This document shows positions 25,864 through 33,583 of a stretch of 38,043 bases of DNA, piece by piece. The stretch comes from CAZYQW01 sp964649825 (lineage in GTDB: Bacteria > Planctomycetota > B15-G4 > JADJEK01): contig CAZYQW010000007.1 of NCBI GenBank assembly GCA_964649825.1, positions 1 to 38,043 of the forward strand, in the 5' to 3' direction. The position numbers and the translations under genes were made by a program. Within the stretch, counting starts at the first letter, position 1; each line of letters starts with the position of its first letter. Under the pieces are notes generated by a model. That model saw nothing but the letters and a program-made list of their open reading frames with translations, was not told the origin of the DNA and made no database searches.

Positions 25864-25880
25864 GAACTGCGGAAGTTGGG
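25864..25880 (-). repeat. Right terminal inverted repeat of the IS
   Basis: 17 bases, perfect complement of 23872-23888, followed by CTAA at 25881-25884. Confidence 0.92.
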
Positions 25881-25885
25881 CTAAG

Positions 25886-25918
25886 CCTAAGGCGCACACG
25901 TGCCGGGTGCTCCTTAGG
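25886..25918 (-). terminator. Hairpin downstream of the ketosynthase pair
   Basis: CCTAAGG (25886-25892) pairs with CCTTAGG (25912-25918), and inner GCAC/GTGC can extend the stem. It lies 40 bases after the stop of the short ketosynthase gene on the minus strand, and 5 bases from the IS end. There is no T-tract, so a terminator role is a guess. Confidence 0.5.
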
Positions 25919-25937
25919 TTGCGTTCCTACCGCGTTG
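25917..25937 (-). repeat. 21-bp palindromic repeat, copy 2
   Basis: Matches 20238-20258 at 20 of 21 positions. As with copy 1, it lies shortly downstream (20 bases) of a minus-strand stop codon. Confidence 0.65.
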
Positions 25938-25957
25938 GGTCCACCCAGCCGGGGCCT

Positions 25958-26686
25958 CTATCGAGGTCGGAAGGTCCGGGAGGTCGGGCCCGTCGGGCCC
26001 GTCGGTCCCATCGGGAGCCGGGCGGCGAGGAGCGCGAACGGATCGCGCGCGGCCACGACTTCGGACCAGGGGAGGAGCGACGCGCGCAGGGCGGCCGTTT
26101 CGGCCAGCAGCGCGACGACGACGTCGAGCGCGGGCTCGACTCCGGCGATCTCGTCCGACGCGAGGACCTCGAACGACCCCACGACGACGAACGGCGCGTC
26201 GCCGTCTTCGATCCAGCGCGCCGCCTCGCGCAGCGCTTCGCCGCGTTCGTCGGCGGACGCGGTCGACAGGTAGAGCGTCGGCCCGCGCAGGCGATGGCGA
26301 ATGGCCAGCTCGCCGAGTCCGGTGCTCGGCAGCGTGTACGGGAAGAGGTGGGGGTGGACGGTTCCCTCGAGACGCGCTCGCTCGAACTGGAGGTCGGTAT
26401 CGAGGCTGCCGCGCGTCGACTCGAAGACCACGCCGGTCCGAGGGCGTGCCGCGGCCGGGATCATCGTGCGCGCGCCGGCGGCCTCGGTCGCGAGCACCAT
26501 CGCGCGTGCGACGCGATCGAGGCGCCGGAACATCGGGTCGGCCACGCCGAAGAGCTCGCGCAACGTGCGACCGGTGCCCGGCGGAGCCGCGCCCAGCTCC
26601 GACCACGTGCGCGCGACGCCCGCGGAGCCGAAGATGCCGCGCGCGTCGAGCCGTCCGACGCCGAGGATCGCGGGCATGACGCTCAC
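25958..26686 (-). CDS. Short ketosynthase-like protein lacking the active-site Cys
   Basis: 242 residues if read from the GTG at 26686, which overlaps the upstream stop as GTGA; the ATG at 26677 is an alternative. The sequence follows the N-terminal half of beta-ketoacyl synthases: RTGVVFESTRGSLDTDLQF, then PTLYLSTASADERGEALREAARWIEDGDAPFVVVGSFEVL. Where active enzymes have TACAS with the nucleophilic Cys, this one reads STASAD. The C-terminal half with the two catalytic His residues is absent. It is likely an inactive partner of the upstream enzyme, in the way chain-length factors pair with ketosynthases. No acyl carrier protein is nearby. The C-terminus is rich in GPTGPTGPT. Confidence 0.7.
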   Translation of the reverse strand: MSVMPAILGVGRLDARGIFGSAGVARTWSELGAAPPGTGRTLRELFGVADPMFRRLDRVARAMVLATEAAGARTMIPAAARPRTGVVFESTRGSLDTDLQFERARLEGTVHPHLFPYTLPSTGLGELAIRHRLRGPTLYLSTASADERGEALREAARWIEDGDAPFVVVGSFEVLASDEIAGVEPALDVVVALLAETAALRASLLPWSEVVAARDPFALLAARLPMGPTGPTGPTSRTFRPR

Positions 26687-27795
26687 GCCTCGACCACCAG
26701 CGCGGACTGGTAGCCGCCGAAGCCGCCCGAGACCTTGAGCGCGCGCGCGGACGCGAGGGTGGTCGCGTGGCGCACCAGGGCGAGGTGCGGATCGACGTCC
26801 GGCTCCTCGAGGCCGACGTTCGCCGGCGCCTCGCCGCGACGGAGCGCCTCGATGGAGATCAACGTCTCGATGACGCCAGCCGCGCCGAGCGTATGCCCGG
26901 TCTGCGCCTTCGTGCCGAACGCGGGCGCGGTCTCGCCTTCGAACAGGCGCACGATTCCGAGCGCCTCGGACGCATCGTTCGCGACGGTCCCTGTGCCATG
27001 CAGGTGGATCACGCCGACGTCTCGCGGACGGATCCCGGCCTTCGCCAGCGCGCGCGCGGCGGCGAGCCGCGTTCCCTCGCCCTCGCGGTCGGGCCCGGTC
27101 ACGTGGCCGGCGTCGTTCGCGTCGCCGTACCCCGTGATGGCGACTCCGATCGATGCGGACGGATCGGACGTGAGCAGGATCGCACCCGCACCTTCGCCGA
27201 GGGAGATGCCGCGCCGATGCCGGTCGAACGGGCGGCACCGCCCCGGATCGAGCGCGAGCAACGCGTCGAATCCCGCGACGGTGAGGTCGGCGAGCTCGTC
27301 GGCGCCGACCACGAGCACGTGATCCGCTTCGCCGCGCTCGATGCGGCGGGCCGCCAGCGAGAGCGCGGCCAGGCCCGACGCGCAGGCGCACGAGACCGAG
27401 GCGATGACGCGCCCGAGCCCCACGCGCGCGGCGACCGAGCGAGCGAGCCGAGCCGGGCTCGCCAGGCCGTCCCCGGCCGTGACGACGCCCGAGAGATCGG
27501 CCTTGGTCGACGCCAGCACGAGCCCGACGATCCCCGGGTCGACGCGAGCCTCGGCCAACGCCTCGCGCGCCGCGAGGACCGCGAAGACGATCGGCCGAGT
27601 CGCGCTCGGATCCTCCGCGAGCGTCACGTCCGGCGGCACCTCGGCCATGCACCGCGCCGCGACATCGAGGTGCATCGTGCGTTCTCGTGGCCGCAACGCG
27701 GTCTGGCCGGCGAAGACGGCGTCGAGAACCGCGCCGACGCCGCGACCGAACCCGGTCACTGCGCCGCGTCCCGCGACGTGGGCTCGACGGGTCAT
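26683..27795 (-). CDS. 3-oxoacyl-ACP synthase II-like (FabF-type) ketosynthase
   Basis: 370 residues from the ATG at 27795; an ATG at 27810 is also possible and neither has a clear ribosome site. It should condense acyl groups with malonyl-ACP. The triad is complete: C138 in SCACASG, H266 in HLHGTGT and H301 in KAQTGHTLGAAG, with the glycine-rich FGGYQSALV end. It is somewhat shorter than FabF (about 410). It overlaps the short ketosynthase-like gene by four bases, implying coupled expression and probably a heterodimer. Isolation from fab genes and pairing with a Cys-less partner suggest secondary metabolism rather than housekeeping fatty-acid synthesis. Confidence 0.88.
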   Translation of the reverse strand: MTRRAHVAGRGAVTGFGRGVGAVLDAVFAGQTALRPRERTMHLDVAARCMAEVPPDVTLAEDPSATRPIVFAVLAAREALAEARVDPGIVGLVLASTKADLSGVVTAGDGLASPARLARSVAARVGLGRVIASVSCACASGLAALSLAARRIERGEADHVLVVGADELADLTVAGFDALLALDPGRCRPFDRHRRGISLGEGAGAILLTSDPSASIGVAITGYGDANDAGHVTGPDREGEGTRLAAARALAKAGIRPRDVGVIHLHGTGTVANDASEALGIVRLFEGETAPAFGTKAQTGHTLGAAGVIETLISIEALRRGEAPANVGLEEPDVDPHLALVRHATTLASARALKVSGGFGGYQSALVVEA

Positions 27796-28108
27796 CGCGC
27801 GACGGATCATCGCGCGACCGTTCTTCGTGCCGTGGCCGGGACGACGTGAAGAGGTGAGGGGGAGGGCAGCCGCATGGAGCGAGGGCGTCGTGTCATCGTC
27901 GAGATCCTCGCCGACGATACGCACGCGACGTGGGCCGCGTCAATCGAGGCGCCGGCGGAGCGGGCCGCGTCCCGGTCCCCGAGCCGTCCCATCCTTGCGA
28001 GCCGCGCGGGCGCGAAAAATGCGACGCGCCGGCCGATTTCCTCGAACCGTTCCCGTCGTGGCCGCATCAAATGGACCTCAGCCGCGTCCGATGAACGGAG
28101 CCCGACAG
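27796..28108. promoter_or_regulatory. Divergent intergenic region
   Basis: 313 bases between the ketosynthase pair (-) and the spondin-domain gene (+). Promoters for both should lie here. I cannot assign -35/-10 elements with confidence in this GC-rich sequence, and I see no repeats or large hairpins. Confidence 0.4.
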
Positions 28109-28783
28109 ATGCACCGTCTCCTCCGCCCGGTCGCCTACGCGAGCCTCGTCCTCTCCGCGATCCCGATCCTCGCCGCGGACGGAGACGAGAAGGGTACGCC
28201 GTTGGACACCGCCACGTACCAAGTGACCTTCGACGCGACCTGGAGCCCGGCCACTCATCCGAAAGCGTATCCATCGGGAGCGCACTTCTCGCCGTTGGTC
28301 GGCGCGGTGCACCGATCGGGCGTGGTCTTTTGGAAGAAGGGGAAGACGGCCACGACCGGGATCGAGCAGATGGCGGAGCTGGGCGCGACGTTCGCGCTGT
28401 CGCAGGAGGTGAACGACGCGATCCTGGAGGGCGACGCGAGCGCGGTGATCCTCGGCTCCGGCATCTCGTCCCCCGGCTCGACGTCGGTCACCATCACGGT
28501 GAGCGACGAGACTCCCGCCGTCACCCTCGTCACGATGATCGCGCCGAGCCCCGATTGGTTCGTCGGCGTGACCGACCTCGACCTCCGCGACGGAGCGGAC
28601 TGGCTCGACCGGCTCGTCGTTCCGGTCTACGGCTGGGATGCCGGCACCGACGACGGTAAGTCGTTCAACGCGGCGAACGACGATTCGAAGCCGCAGAAGA
28701 AGGTGAAGCGCCTGAAGAAGGGGCCGTTCAAGAGCGTCAAGAAGGTTCCGCTCGGCACGTTCACGTTCGAACGCCTGAGCTGA
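28109..28783 (+). CDS. Secreted spondin-N domain protein
   Basis: 224 residues from the ATG at 28109, with CGGAG 8 bases upstream; an in-frame ATG at 28091 is less likely. A signal peptide (MHRLLRPVAYASLVLSAIPILAA) is followed by the spondin_N fold: YQVTFDATWSPATHP, HFSPLVGAVHRSGVVFWKKG, VTMIAPSPDWFVGVTDLDL and VPVYGWDAGTDDG. In bacteria such domains occur in exported proteins of unknown role. The end is Lys-rich and finishes with PLGTFTFERLS. It is a single-domain protein in its own transcript. Confidence 0.9.
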   Translation: MHRLLRPVAYASLVLSAIPILAADGDEKGTPLDTATYQVTFDATWSPATHPKAYPSGAHFSPLVGAVHRSGVVFWKKGKTATTGIEQMAELGATFALSQEVNDAILEGDASAVILGSGISSPGSTSVTITVSDETPAVTLVTMIAPSPDWFVGVTDLDLRDGADWLDRLVVPVYGWDAGTDDGKSFNAANDDSKPQKKVKRLKKGPFKSVKKVPLGTFTFERLS

Positions 28784-28825
28784 GCGGCCGTCTCCGTTCC
28801 GCTCGAGCTCGGTCGCTGGATCCGC

Positions 28826-29491
28826 CTACAGCGGCCGCTTCCGTGCGCGGCCGACCGCGCGGGGGAGCTCCGGCGGAGTGGGCGCGACCTTCACGATCCG
28901 TAGGATCAGCCCTCCGGTCGTGGGCCGGCCGGTCGCATCCACGGGATCGATCGCACCCCCCAGCCGGGCGACGGCGCCCTTCGCGTCCTCGACCTCCTCC
29001 TCCACGTGCGCCCCCTTCATCGCCAGGAGGAACCCGCCGACGCGGACGAGCGGCAGCGCGTACTCGACGATCTCGCGCAGCGAGCCGACCGCGCGGCAGG
29101 TCGCGACGTCGTACTGCTCGCGATGATCCGGGGAGTGTCCGAGGAGCTCGGCTCGCTCGGCGGCGACGGTGACGTTCGCGAGATCGAGCTCGGCCGCGCA
29201 CTCCTCGAGGAATCGGGCCTTCTTGCCGGTTGCCTCGACCAGGATCACGCGTAGATCTCGCCTCTCGATCGCGAGCGGGAGACCGGGCAGCCCGCCGCCC
29301 GACCCGACGTCGACGACGCGGGAGCCCGGCGGCAATCCATGCATCAAAGGTAGAAGAGTGAGACTGTCGAGCACGTGTCGGGTCCAGGCCTGGTCGCGGT
29401 CGCGCACCGCGGTGAGGTTGAACCGCCGGTTCGCGTCGAGCATCAGGTCGAGGAAGCGGAGCAGCCGCGGCTCGTCCCGGAGGAGTGGCAT
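28826..29491 (-). CDS. rsmG: 16S rRNA (guanine-527-N7)-methyltransferase RsmG (GidB)
   Basis: 221 residues, the normal size. It methylates G527 of 16S rRNA with SAM. The N-terminal helix has RFNLTAVRDRDQAWTRHVLDSL, followed by the SAM-binding loop VVDVGSGGGLPGLPLAI, then VILVEATGKKARFLEE and DVATCRAVGSL, all diagnostic. The ATG at 29491 was chosen because it begins just before the conserved helix; longer frames upstream lack coding character. It diverges from the antiporter operon across 156 bases. In many genomes rsmG sits with mnmG and parAB; here it is separate. Confidence 0.93.
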   Translation of the reverse strand: MPLLRDEPRLLRFLDLMLDANRRFNLTAVRDRDQAWTRHVLDSLTLLPLMHGLPPGSRVVDVGSGGGLPGLPLAIERRDLRVILVEATGKKARFLEECAAELDLANVTVAAERAELLGHSPDHREQYDVATCRAVGSLREIVEYALPLVRVGGFLLAMKGAHVEEEVEDAKGAVARLGGAIDPVDATGRPTTGGLILRIVKVAPTPPELPRAVGRARKRPL

Positions 29492-29647
29492 CGCCGGATT
29501 CTGCCCCGACAGTCGGTCGTTGTCGGATGAAAACGGCTGGATCTTTTTGTACGGTTCTCGGCCCTCGTCGTCGGCGGATGCCTGGCTCTCCCCAGCGCTC
29601 GGATCCGAAGGCGCAATCTTCCTACACGCAAGGGACTGGAGCGATCC

Positions 29648-30130
29648 ATGAGCCGGGCGATCGTTCTCTTCGTCTTCCTCGCATCGATCTGGCTGCTCTG
29701 GTCGGGGATCTACGAGCCGCTGATCCTCGCGTTCGGTGCCGTTTCCGTGCTGTTGGTGCTCGGGGTCTGCTTCCGCATGGGGATCGTGGACGAGGAGGGC
29801 AGCCCGTATCACATCGCGCTCCAGGTGCGAATGTTCGTCTACATCCCCTGGTTGTTGAAGGAGATCTTCGTTTCGAATCTCGACATCACGAGACGGATCC
29901 TGTCGCCGGCCCTCCCGATCAGCCCGGTGTTGTTCGAGGCGCCCAGCAGCCAGAGGACCGACCTCGGGCGCGTCGTCTATGCCAACTCGATCACGCTCAC
30001 GCCGGGGACCGTCTCCTACGCGGTCTCGGGCGACCGGATTCTCGTGCATTCGATCGCGAAGGAAGTGCGCGACGGCCTGCTGACGGGAGAGATGGACCGT
30101 CGCGTCAGCCGTCTCGAGGCAAGCCCGTGA
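29648..30130 (+). CDS. mnhE: Mrp-type Na+/H+ antiporter subunit E
   Basis: 160 residues. Two or three hydrophobic segments at the N-terminus (FVFLASIWLLWSG, LAFGAVSVLLVLGVCF) are followed by the family motifs MFVYIPWLLKEIFVSNLDITRRIL and YANSITLTPGTVSYAV. MnhE is a membrane subunit of the multi-protein cation/proton antiporter. The ATG has GGAG 6 bases upstream and is the first gene of a nine-gene operon whose members touch or overlap. It meets mnhF with a TGATG junction. Confidence 0.93.
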   Translation: MSRAIVLFVFLASIWLLWSGIYEPLILAFGAVSVLLVLGVCFRMGIVDEEGSPYHIALQVRMFVYIPWLLKEIFVSNLDITRRILSPALPISPVLFEAPSSQRTDLGRVVYANSITLTPGTVSYAVSGDRILVHSIAKEVRDGLLTGEMDRRVSRLEASP

Positions 30131-30414
30131 TGTTCGCGGTCTCGATGATCGCGGTCCTCGTGACGATGGCGCTCGCGTTGACGCGCGCGCTCAAGGGGCC
30201 GGACGTGTTCGACCGAATCCTCGGCGTCAATACGTTCGGGACGGCGACCGTGCTGTTCATCGCGGTGCTCGGCTTCCTCACCGGGCGGCCGGACTTCCTC
30301 GACCTCGCGCTCGTCTACGCGTTGATCAACTTCATCAGCGTCATCGCCGTCCTCAAGTTCATCAAGTTCGGCGGTCTGGGCAACGTGGAGGAGCAGTCGG
30401 AGGACGGGGCGTGA
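30130..30414 (+). CDS. mnhF: Mrp-type antiporter subunit F
   Basis: 94 residues with three hydrophobic helices and the MnhF pattern RALKGPDVFDRILGVNTFG, then RPDFLDLALVYALINFISVIAVLKF. It starts at the ATG sharing one base with the mnhE stop, and its end overlaps mnhG by four bases. It is a small membrane subunit needed for assembly in known Mrp complexes. Confidence 0.93.
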   Translation: MFAVSMIAVLVTMALALTRALKGPDVFDRILGVNTFGTATVLFIAVLGFLTGRPDFLDLALVYALINFISVIAVLKFIKFGGLGNVEEQSEDGA

Positions 30415-30770
30415 GCATCCTCATCGACGTCGTCTCCTGGGCGTGCCTCGCCGGCGGCTCGTTCTTCTGCCTCGTCGGCGGCATCGGCCTCCTGCGACTT
30501 CCGGACTTCTACACGCGCCTGCACGCCGGCGGCGTGACCGACACACTGGGCGCAGGGCTCGTGCTCGTCGGTCTCGCTTTCCAGGCGGGTTTCACCCTGA
30601 ACGCGGTCAAGCTGCTGCTGATCGTCGCGTTCCTTTGGCTCGCGAGCGCGGTGACGGGACACTCGGTCACCAAGGCGGCGGTCGCGAACGGCCTGAAACC
30701 GAAGCTCGACGCGCCCGGCGTGCTCGAGGTGGGGGAGGCCGGGGAAGGTCGCAAGGAGCCCGCGCCGTGA
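30411..30770 (+). CDS. mnhG: Mrp-type antiporter subunit G
   Basis: 119 residues from GTG at 30411. The family motif GGIGLLRLPDFYTRLHAGGVTDTLG is complete, followed by two more helices and the segment SAVTGHSVTKAA. The last 25 residues are a hydrophilic tail. It overlaps the previous gene by four bases and the next by one. Confidence 0.94.
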   Translation: MSILIDVVSWACLAGGSFFCLVGGIGLLRLPDFYTRLHAGGVTDTLGAGLVLVGLAFQAGFTLNAVKLLLIVAFLWLASAVTGHSVTKAAVANGLKPKLDAPGVLEVGEAGEGRKEPAP

Positions 30771-31342
30771 TGGAGCTCATCAACGTCGTCCTGCTCGCTC
30801 TGCTCGTCATCACTGCCTTCGGCGTCGTGCGGCTGCGCAGCCTGTTCGCGGCCGTGATGCTGTTCGGCATCTACAGCTTCCTGTCGGCGTCGATCTTCAC
30901 GCTGTTCGACGCGGTCGACGTCGCGTTCACCGAGGCGTCGGTCGGGGCCGGGATCTCGACCGTATTGATGCTCGGCACGTTGTCGTTGACGCAGCGCACC
31001 GAGAAGCGGACCGAGGGTTCGCCGCGGCTCGCTCTCGCCGTCGTGCTCCTCACCGGCGGGGCGCTCGTGTACGCGACGTTCGACATGCCGTACTACGGCG
31101 AAGCGGCGGCGCCGATCCACGAGCATCCGATCTACAACGAGTACGTCAACGAGTCCTACGAGAAGTTCCACATCCCGAACGTCGTCACGTCGGTGCTCGC
31201 GAGCTACCGCGGGTACGACACGTTCGGCGAGACCACCGTAATCCTGACCGCCGGCATCGCGGTGATGCTCCTGCTCTCGCGGCGCGGCGACAAGCGCGCC
31301 GGCGAGCCCGCCGACGAGCACAAGAAGGAACGCCCGGCGTGA
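30770..31342 (+). CDS. DUF4040/MbhD-MbhE-like antiporter subunit (MrpA C-terminal equivalent)
   Basis: 190 residues from the ATG at 30770, with AAGGAG upstream. The first part (VVLLALLVITAFGVVRLRSLFAAVMLFGIYS, then FTEASVGAGISTVLMLGTLSL) matches the MbhD/DUF4040 domain that forms part of the C-terminus of MrpA. The later part, with YVNESYEKFHIPNVVTSVLASYRGYDTFGETTVILTAGIAV, matches the MbhE segment that joins MrpA to MrpB. In this operon MrpA is thus split: this protein supplies its C-terminal part, and one of the three NuoL-like proteins its N-terminal part. Confidence 0.88.
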   Translation: MELINVVLLALLVITAFGVVRLRSLFAAVMLFGIYSFLSASIFTLFDAVDVAFTEASVGAGISTVLMLGTLSLTQRTEKRTEGSPRLALAVVLLTGGALVYATFDMPYYGEAAAPIHEHPIYNEYVNESYEKFHIPNVVTSVLASYRGYDTFGETTVILTAGIAVMLLLSRRGDKRAGEPADEHKKERPA

Positions 31343-31758
31343 AGGCTCAGACGGTCCCGCGGGTCATCGCGAAGGTGCTGATCCCGTACATCCTGCTGTT
31401 CGCGTTGTACGTCCAGTTCCACGGCGACTTCGGCCCGGGCGGCGGGTTCCAAGCGGGCGTGATCTTCGCGGCCGGCCTGATCCTCTACGCGCTCCTCTTC
31501 GGGCTCGACGCGGCGCAGCGCGTGCTCCCCGAGAACGTCATCCGCGTGCTCATCGCGCTCGGCGTGATGATCTACGGCGGAGTCGGCGTGGCGACGATGA
31601 TGAAGGGCGGGAAGTTCCTCGACTACGCGGTGCTCGCCCACGACCCGGTGCACGGGCAGCACTACGGGATCTTGCTCGTCGAGCTCGGCGTCGGCGTGAC
31701 CGTCACCGCGGTGATGGTCTCGCTGTTCTACTCGTTCGCGGGTCGGAGGGCGGAGTGA
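31339..31758 (+). CDS. mnhB: Mrp-type antiporter subunit B
   Basis: 139 residues from GTG at 31339. It has four hydrophobic segments and the MnhB core LIPYILLFALYVQFHGDFGPGGGFQAGVIFAAG, then GVGVTVTAVMVSLFYSFAG. It overlaps both neighbours by four bases. Confidence 0.93.
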   Translation: MKAQTVPRVIAKVLIPYILLFALYVQFHGDFGPGGGFQAGVIFAAGLILYALLFGLDAAQRVLPENVIRVLIALGVMIYGGVGVATMMKGGKFLDYAVLAHDPVHGQHYGILLVELGVGVTVTAVMVSLFYSFAGRRAE

Positions 31759-32108
31759 GCACGTTCGTCGGCCTCTACAACTACTGGATCGTCATCGGGC
31801 TGATGATGATCGGGCTCTACGTGATGATCGCGCGGGGCAACCTGATCAAGAAGGTGATCGGGATGAACCTGTTCCAGACGTCGGTCATCCTCTTCTACGT
31901 GAGCATGGGGAAGATCGAGGGCGGCACCGCGCCGATCCTGAAGGAAGGGATCGAGCTGTACTCGAACCCGCTCCCGCACGTCCTGATGCTCACCGCGATC
32001 GTGGTCGGAGTCGCGACGACCGCGGTGGCTCTGGCCCTGGTCGTGCGCATCAGGGAGGCGTACGACTCCATCGAAGAGGACGAGATCCTCGCACAGGACC
32101 CGAAGTGA
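31755..32108 (+). CDS. mnhC: Mrp-type antiporter subunit C (NuoK-like)
   Basis: 117 residues from GTG at 31755. Three helices and GLYVMIARGNLIKKVIGMNLFQTSVILFYV, then PLPHVLMLTAIVVGVATTAVALALVVRI, match MnhC, a relative of complex I NuoK. It has four-base overlaps on both sides. Confidence 0.94.
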   Translation: MSTFVGLYNYWIVIGLMMIGLYVMIARGNLIKKVIGMNLFQTSVILFYVSMGKIEGGTAPILKEGIELYSNPLPHVLMLTAIVVGVATTAVALALVVRIREAYDSIEEDEILAQDPK

Positions 32109-33583
32109 TCGAGCAGAACCTACCCGTCATCCCGATCGTCCTGCCGATCCTGGCCGCGCCCGTGTGCGTGATCCTGCGGTCGGCCCGGTGGGTCTGGCCA
32201 TTCGCGATGCTCGTCGCGTGGGCGACGTTCGCCGCGTGCTGCGGCCTGCTCGTCCGCGTACTCGACGAGGGCACGATCCACTACTTCCTCGGCAACTGGA
32301 GCCCGCCGGAAGGGATCGAGTTTCGCATCGACGTGCTGAACGCGTTCATCATGCCGATCGTCTCCGGCATCGCCGCGATCGTGCTGACGTACGCCCCGAA
32401 GAGCCTCGAGCGCGAGGTCCCCGTCGGCCGGCACGGGCTCCTGTACGCGGTCTTTCTGCTCTGTCTCACCGGCATGCTCGGAATGACCGTGACGGGCGAC
32501 GCGTTCAACGTGTTCGTCTTTCTCGAGATCGCTTCGCTGTCGACGTACGCGCTCGTCAGCATGGGTCCGGATCGCCGCGCGCTGATGGCGGCCTATCGCT
32601 ACCTGGTGATGGGGACGGTCGGCGGCACGTTCTTCCTCATCGGCGTCGGGCTGCTCTACATGAAGACGGGCACGCTGAACATGGCGGACCTCGCGGTGCG
32701 CGTGCAGGAGGTCTCCGGCTCGCGGACGGTGCTCGCCGGCTTCGCGTTCCTCAGCGTCGGATTGTCGCTGAAGATCGCGCTCTTCCCGCTCCACCTCTGG
32801 CTGCCGAACGCGTACACCTACGCGCCGTCGGCCGTCACCGCGTTCCTCGCCGCGACTGCCACGAAGGTCGCCATCTACGTGGTGCTGCGGTTCTTCTTCA
32901 CGATTCTCGGCGTCGACCTCGCGCTGCGCGACCTGCCGCTCGGGTCGTCGCTCATGATCCTCTCGCTGGTCGGCATCTTCGTCGCGTCGACCGTCGCCTG
33001 CTTCCAACCGAACGTGAAGCGCGCGCTCGCGTACTCCAGCGTGGCCCAGGTCGGCTACATCGCGCTCGGCATCAGCTTCGCGAACGTCGCCGGCCTGACG
33101 GGCGGGCTCGTCCACGTGTTCAACCACGCGCTGATGAAGGGGGGGCTCTTCATGGCGGTCGGCTGCATCGCGTATCGCACCGGGACCGTGCGGCTCGAGG
33201 ACATGCGCGGCATCGGCAAGCTGATGCCGATCACGATGATGTGCTTCGTGATCGGAGGGCTCGGCATGATCGGCGTCCCGTTGACCGTGGGTTTCATCAG
33301 CAAGTGGTACCTGGTGGTGGCCGCGTTCGACTCGGGGCGCTGGCCGATCGCGGTGCTGCTGTTGCTGAGCTCGCTTCTCGCCGTCGTCTACATCTGGCGG
33401 GTGATCGAGGTCGCCTACTTCCAGGCGCCCGATGAGGGGGCCGAGGTGAAGGAAGCGCCGATCTCGATGCTCCTGCCGACGATCCTCATGATCGGCGCCA
33501 CGGTCTACTTCGGCGTGCGGACCGAGCTCACCGTCGACATCGCGGAGCGCGCGGCAGAGATGCTCCTGGGAGGCCGGCCGTGA
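32105..33583 (+). CDS. mnhD: Mrp-type antiporter NuoN/M-like subunit (MnhD group), first copy
   Basis: 492 residues with about 14 membrane helices. The ion-channel residues of the family can be seen: Glu in FVFLEIASLSTYALV (helix 5), Lys in GLSLKIALFPLHLWLPNAYTYAPSAV (helix 7), Lys in HALMKGGLF and in GFISKWYLV (helix 12). It should carry protons or cations through the antiporter. It starts with GTG overlapping mnhC and ends overlapping the second copy by four bases. Confidence 0.92.
   Translation: MIEQNLPVIPIVLPILAAPVCVILRSARWVWPFAMLVAWATFAACCGLLVRVLDEGTIHYFLGNWSPPEGIEFRIDVLNAFIMPIVSGIAAIVLTYAPKSLEREVPVGRHGLLYAVFLLCLTGMLGMTVTGDAFNVFVFLEIASLSTYALVSMGPDRRALMAAYRYLVMGTVGGTFFLIGVGLLYMKTGTLNMADLAVRVQEVSGSRTVLAGFAFLSVGLSLKIALFPLHLWLPNAYTYAPSAVTAFLAATATKVAIYVVLRFFFTILGVDLALRDLPLGSSLMILSLVGIFVASTVACFQPNVKRALAYSSVAQVGYIALGISFANVAGLTGGLVHVFNHALMKGGLFMAVGCIAYRTGTVRLEDMRGIGKLMPITMMCFVIGGLGMIGVPLTVGFISKWYLVVAAFDSGRWPIAVLLLLSSLLAVVYIWRVIEVAYFQAPDEGAEVKEAPISMLLPTILMIGATVYFGVRTELTVDIAERAAEMLLGGRP

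Larger units (their letters stand above)
23872..25880 (+). mobile_element. IS1634-type insertion sequence, about 2.0 kb, apparently complete
   Basis: Perfect 17-bp terminal inverted repeats, CCCAACTTCCGCAGTTC at 23872-23888 and its complement at 25864-25880, enclose one intact transposase gene. Flanking CTAA on both sides is a possible target duplication. The element lies between the DNRLRE gene and the 3' end of the ketosynthase pair and interrupts no recognisable gene. Intact ends and an intact gene suggest recent or current activity. Confidence 0.92.
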
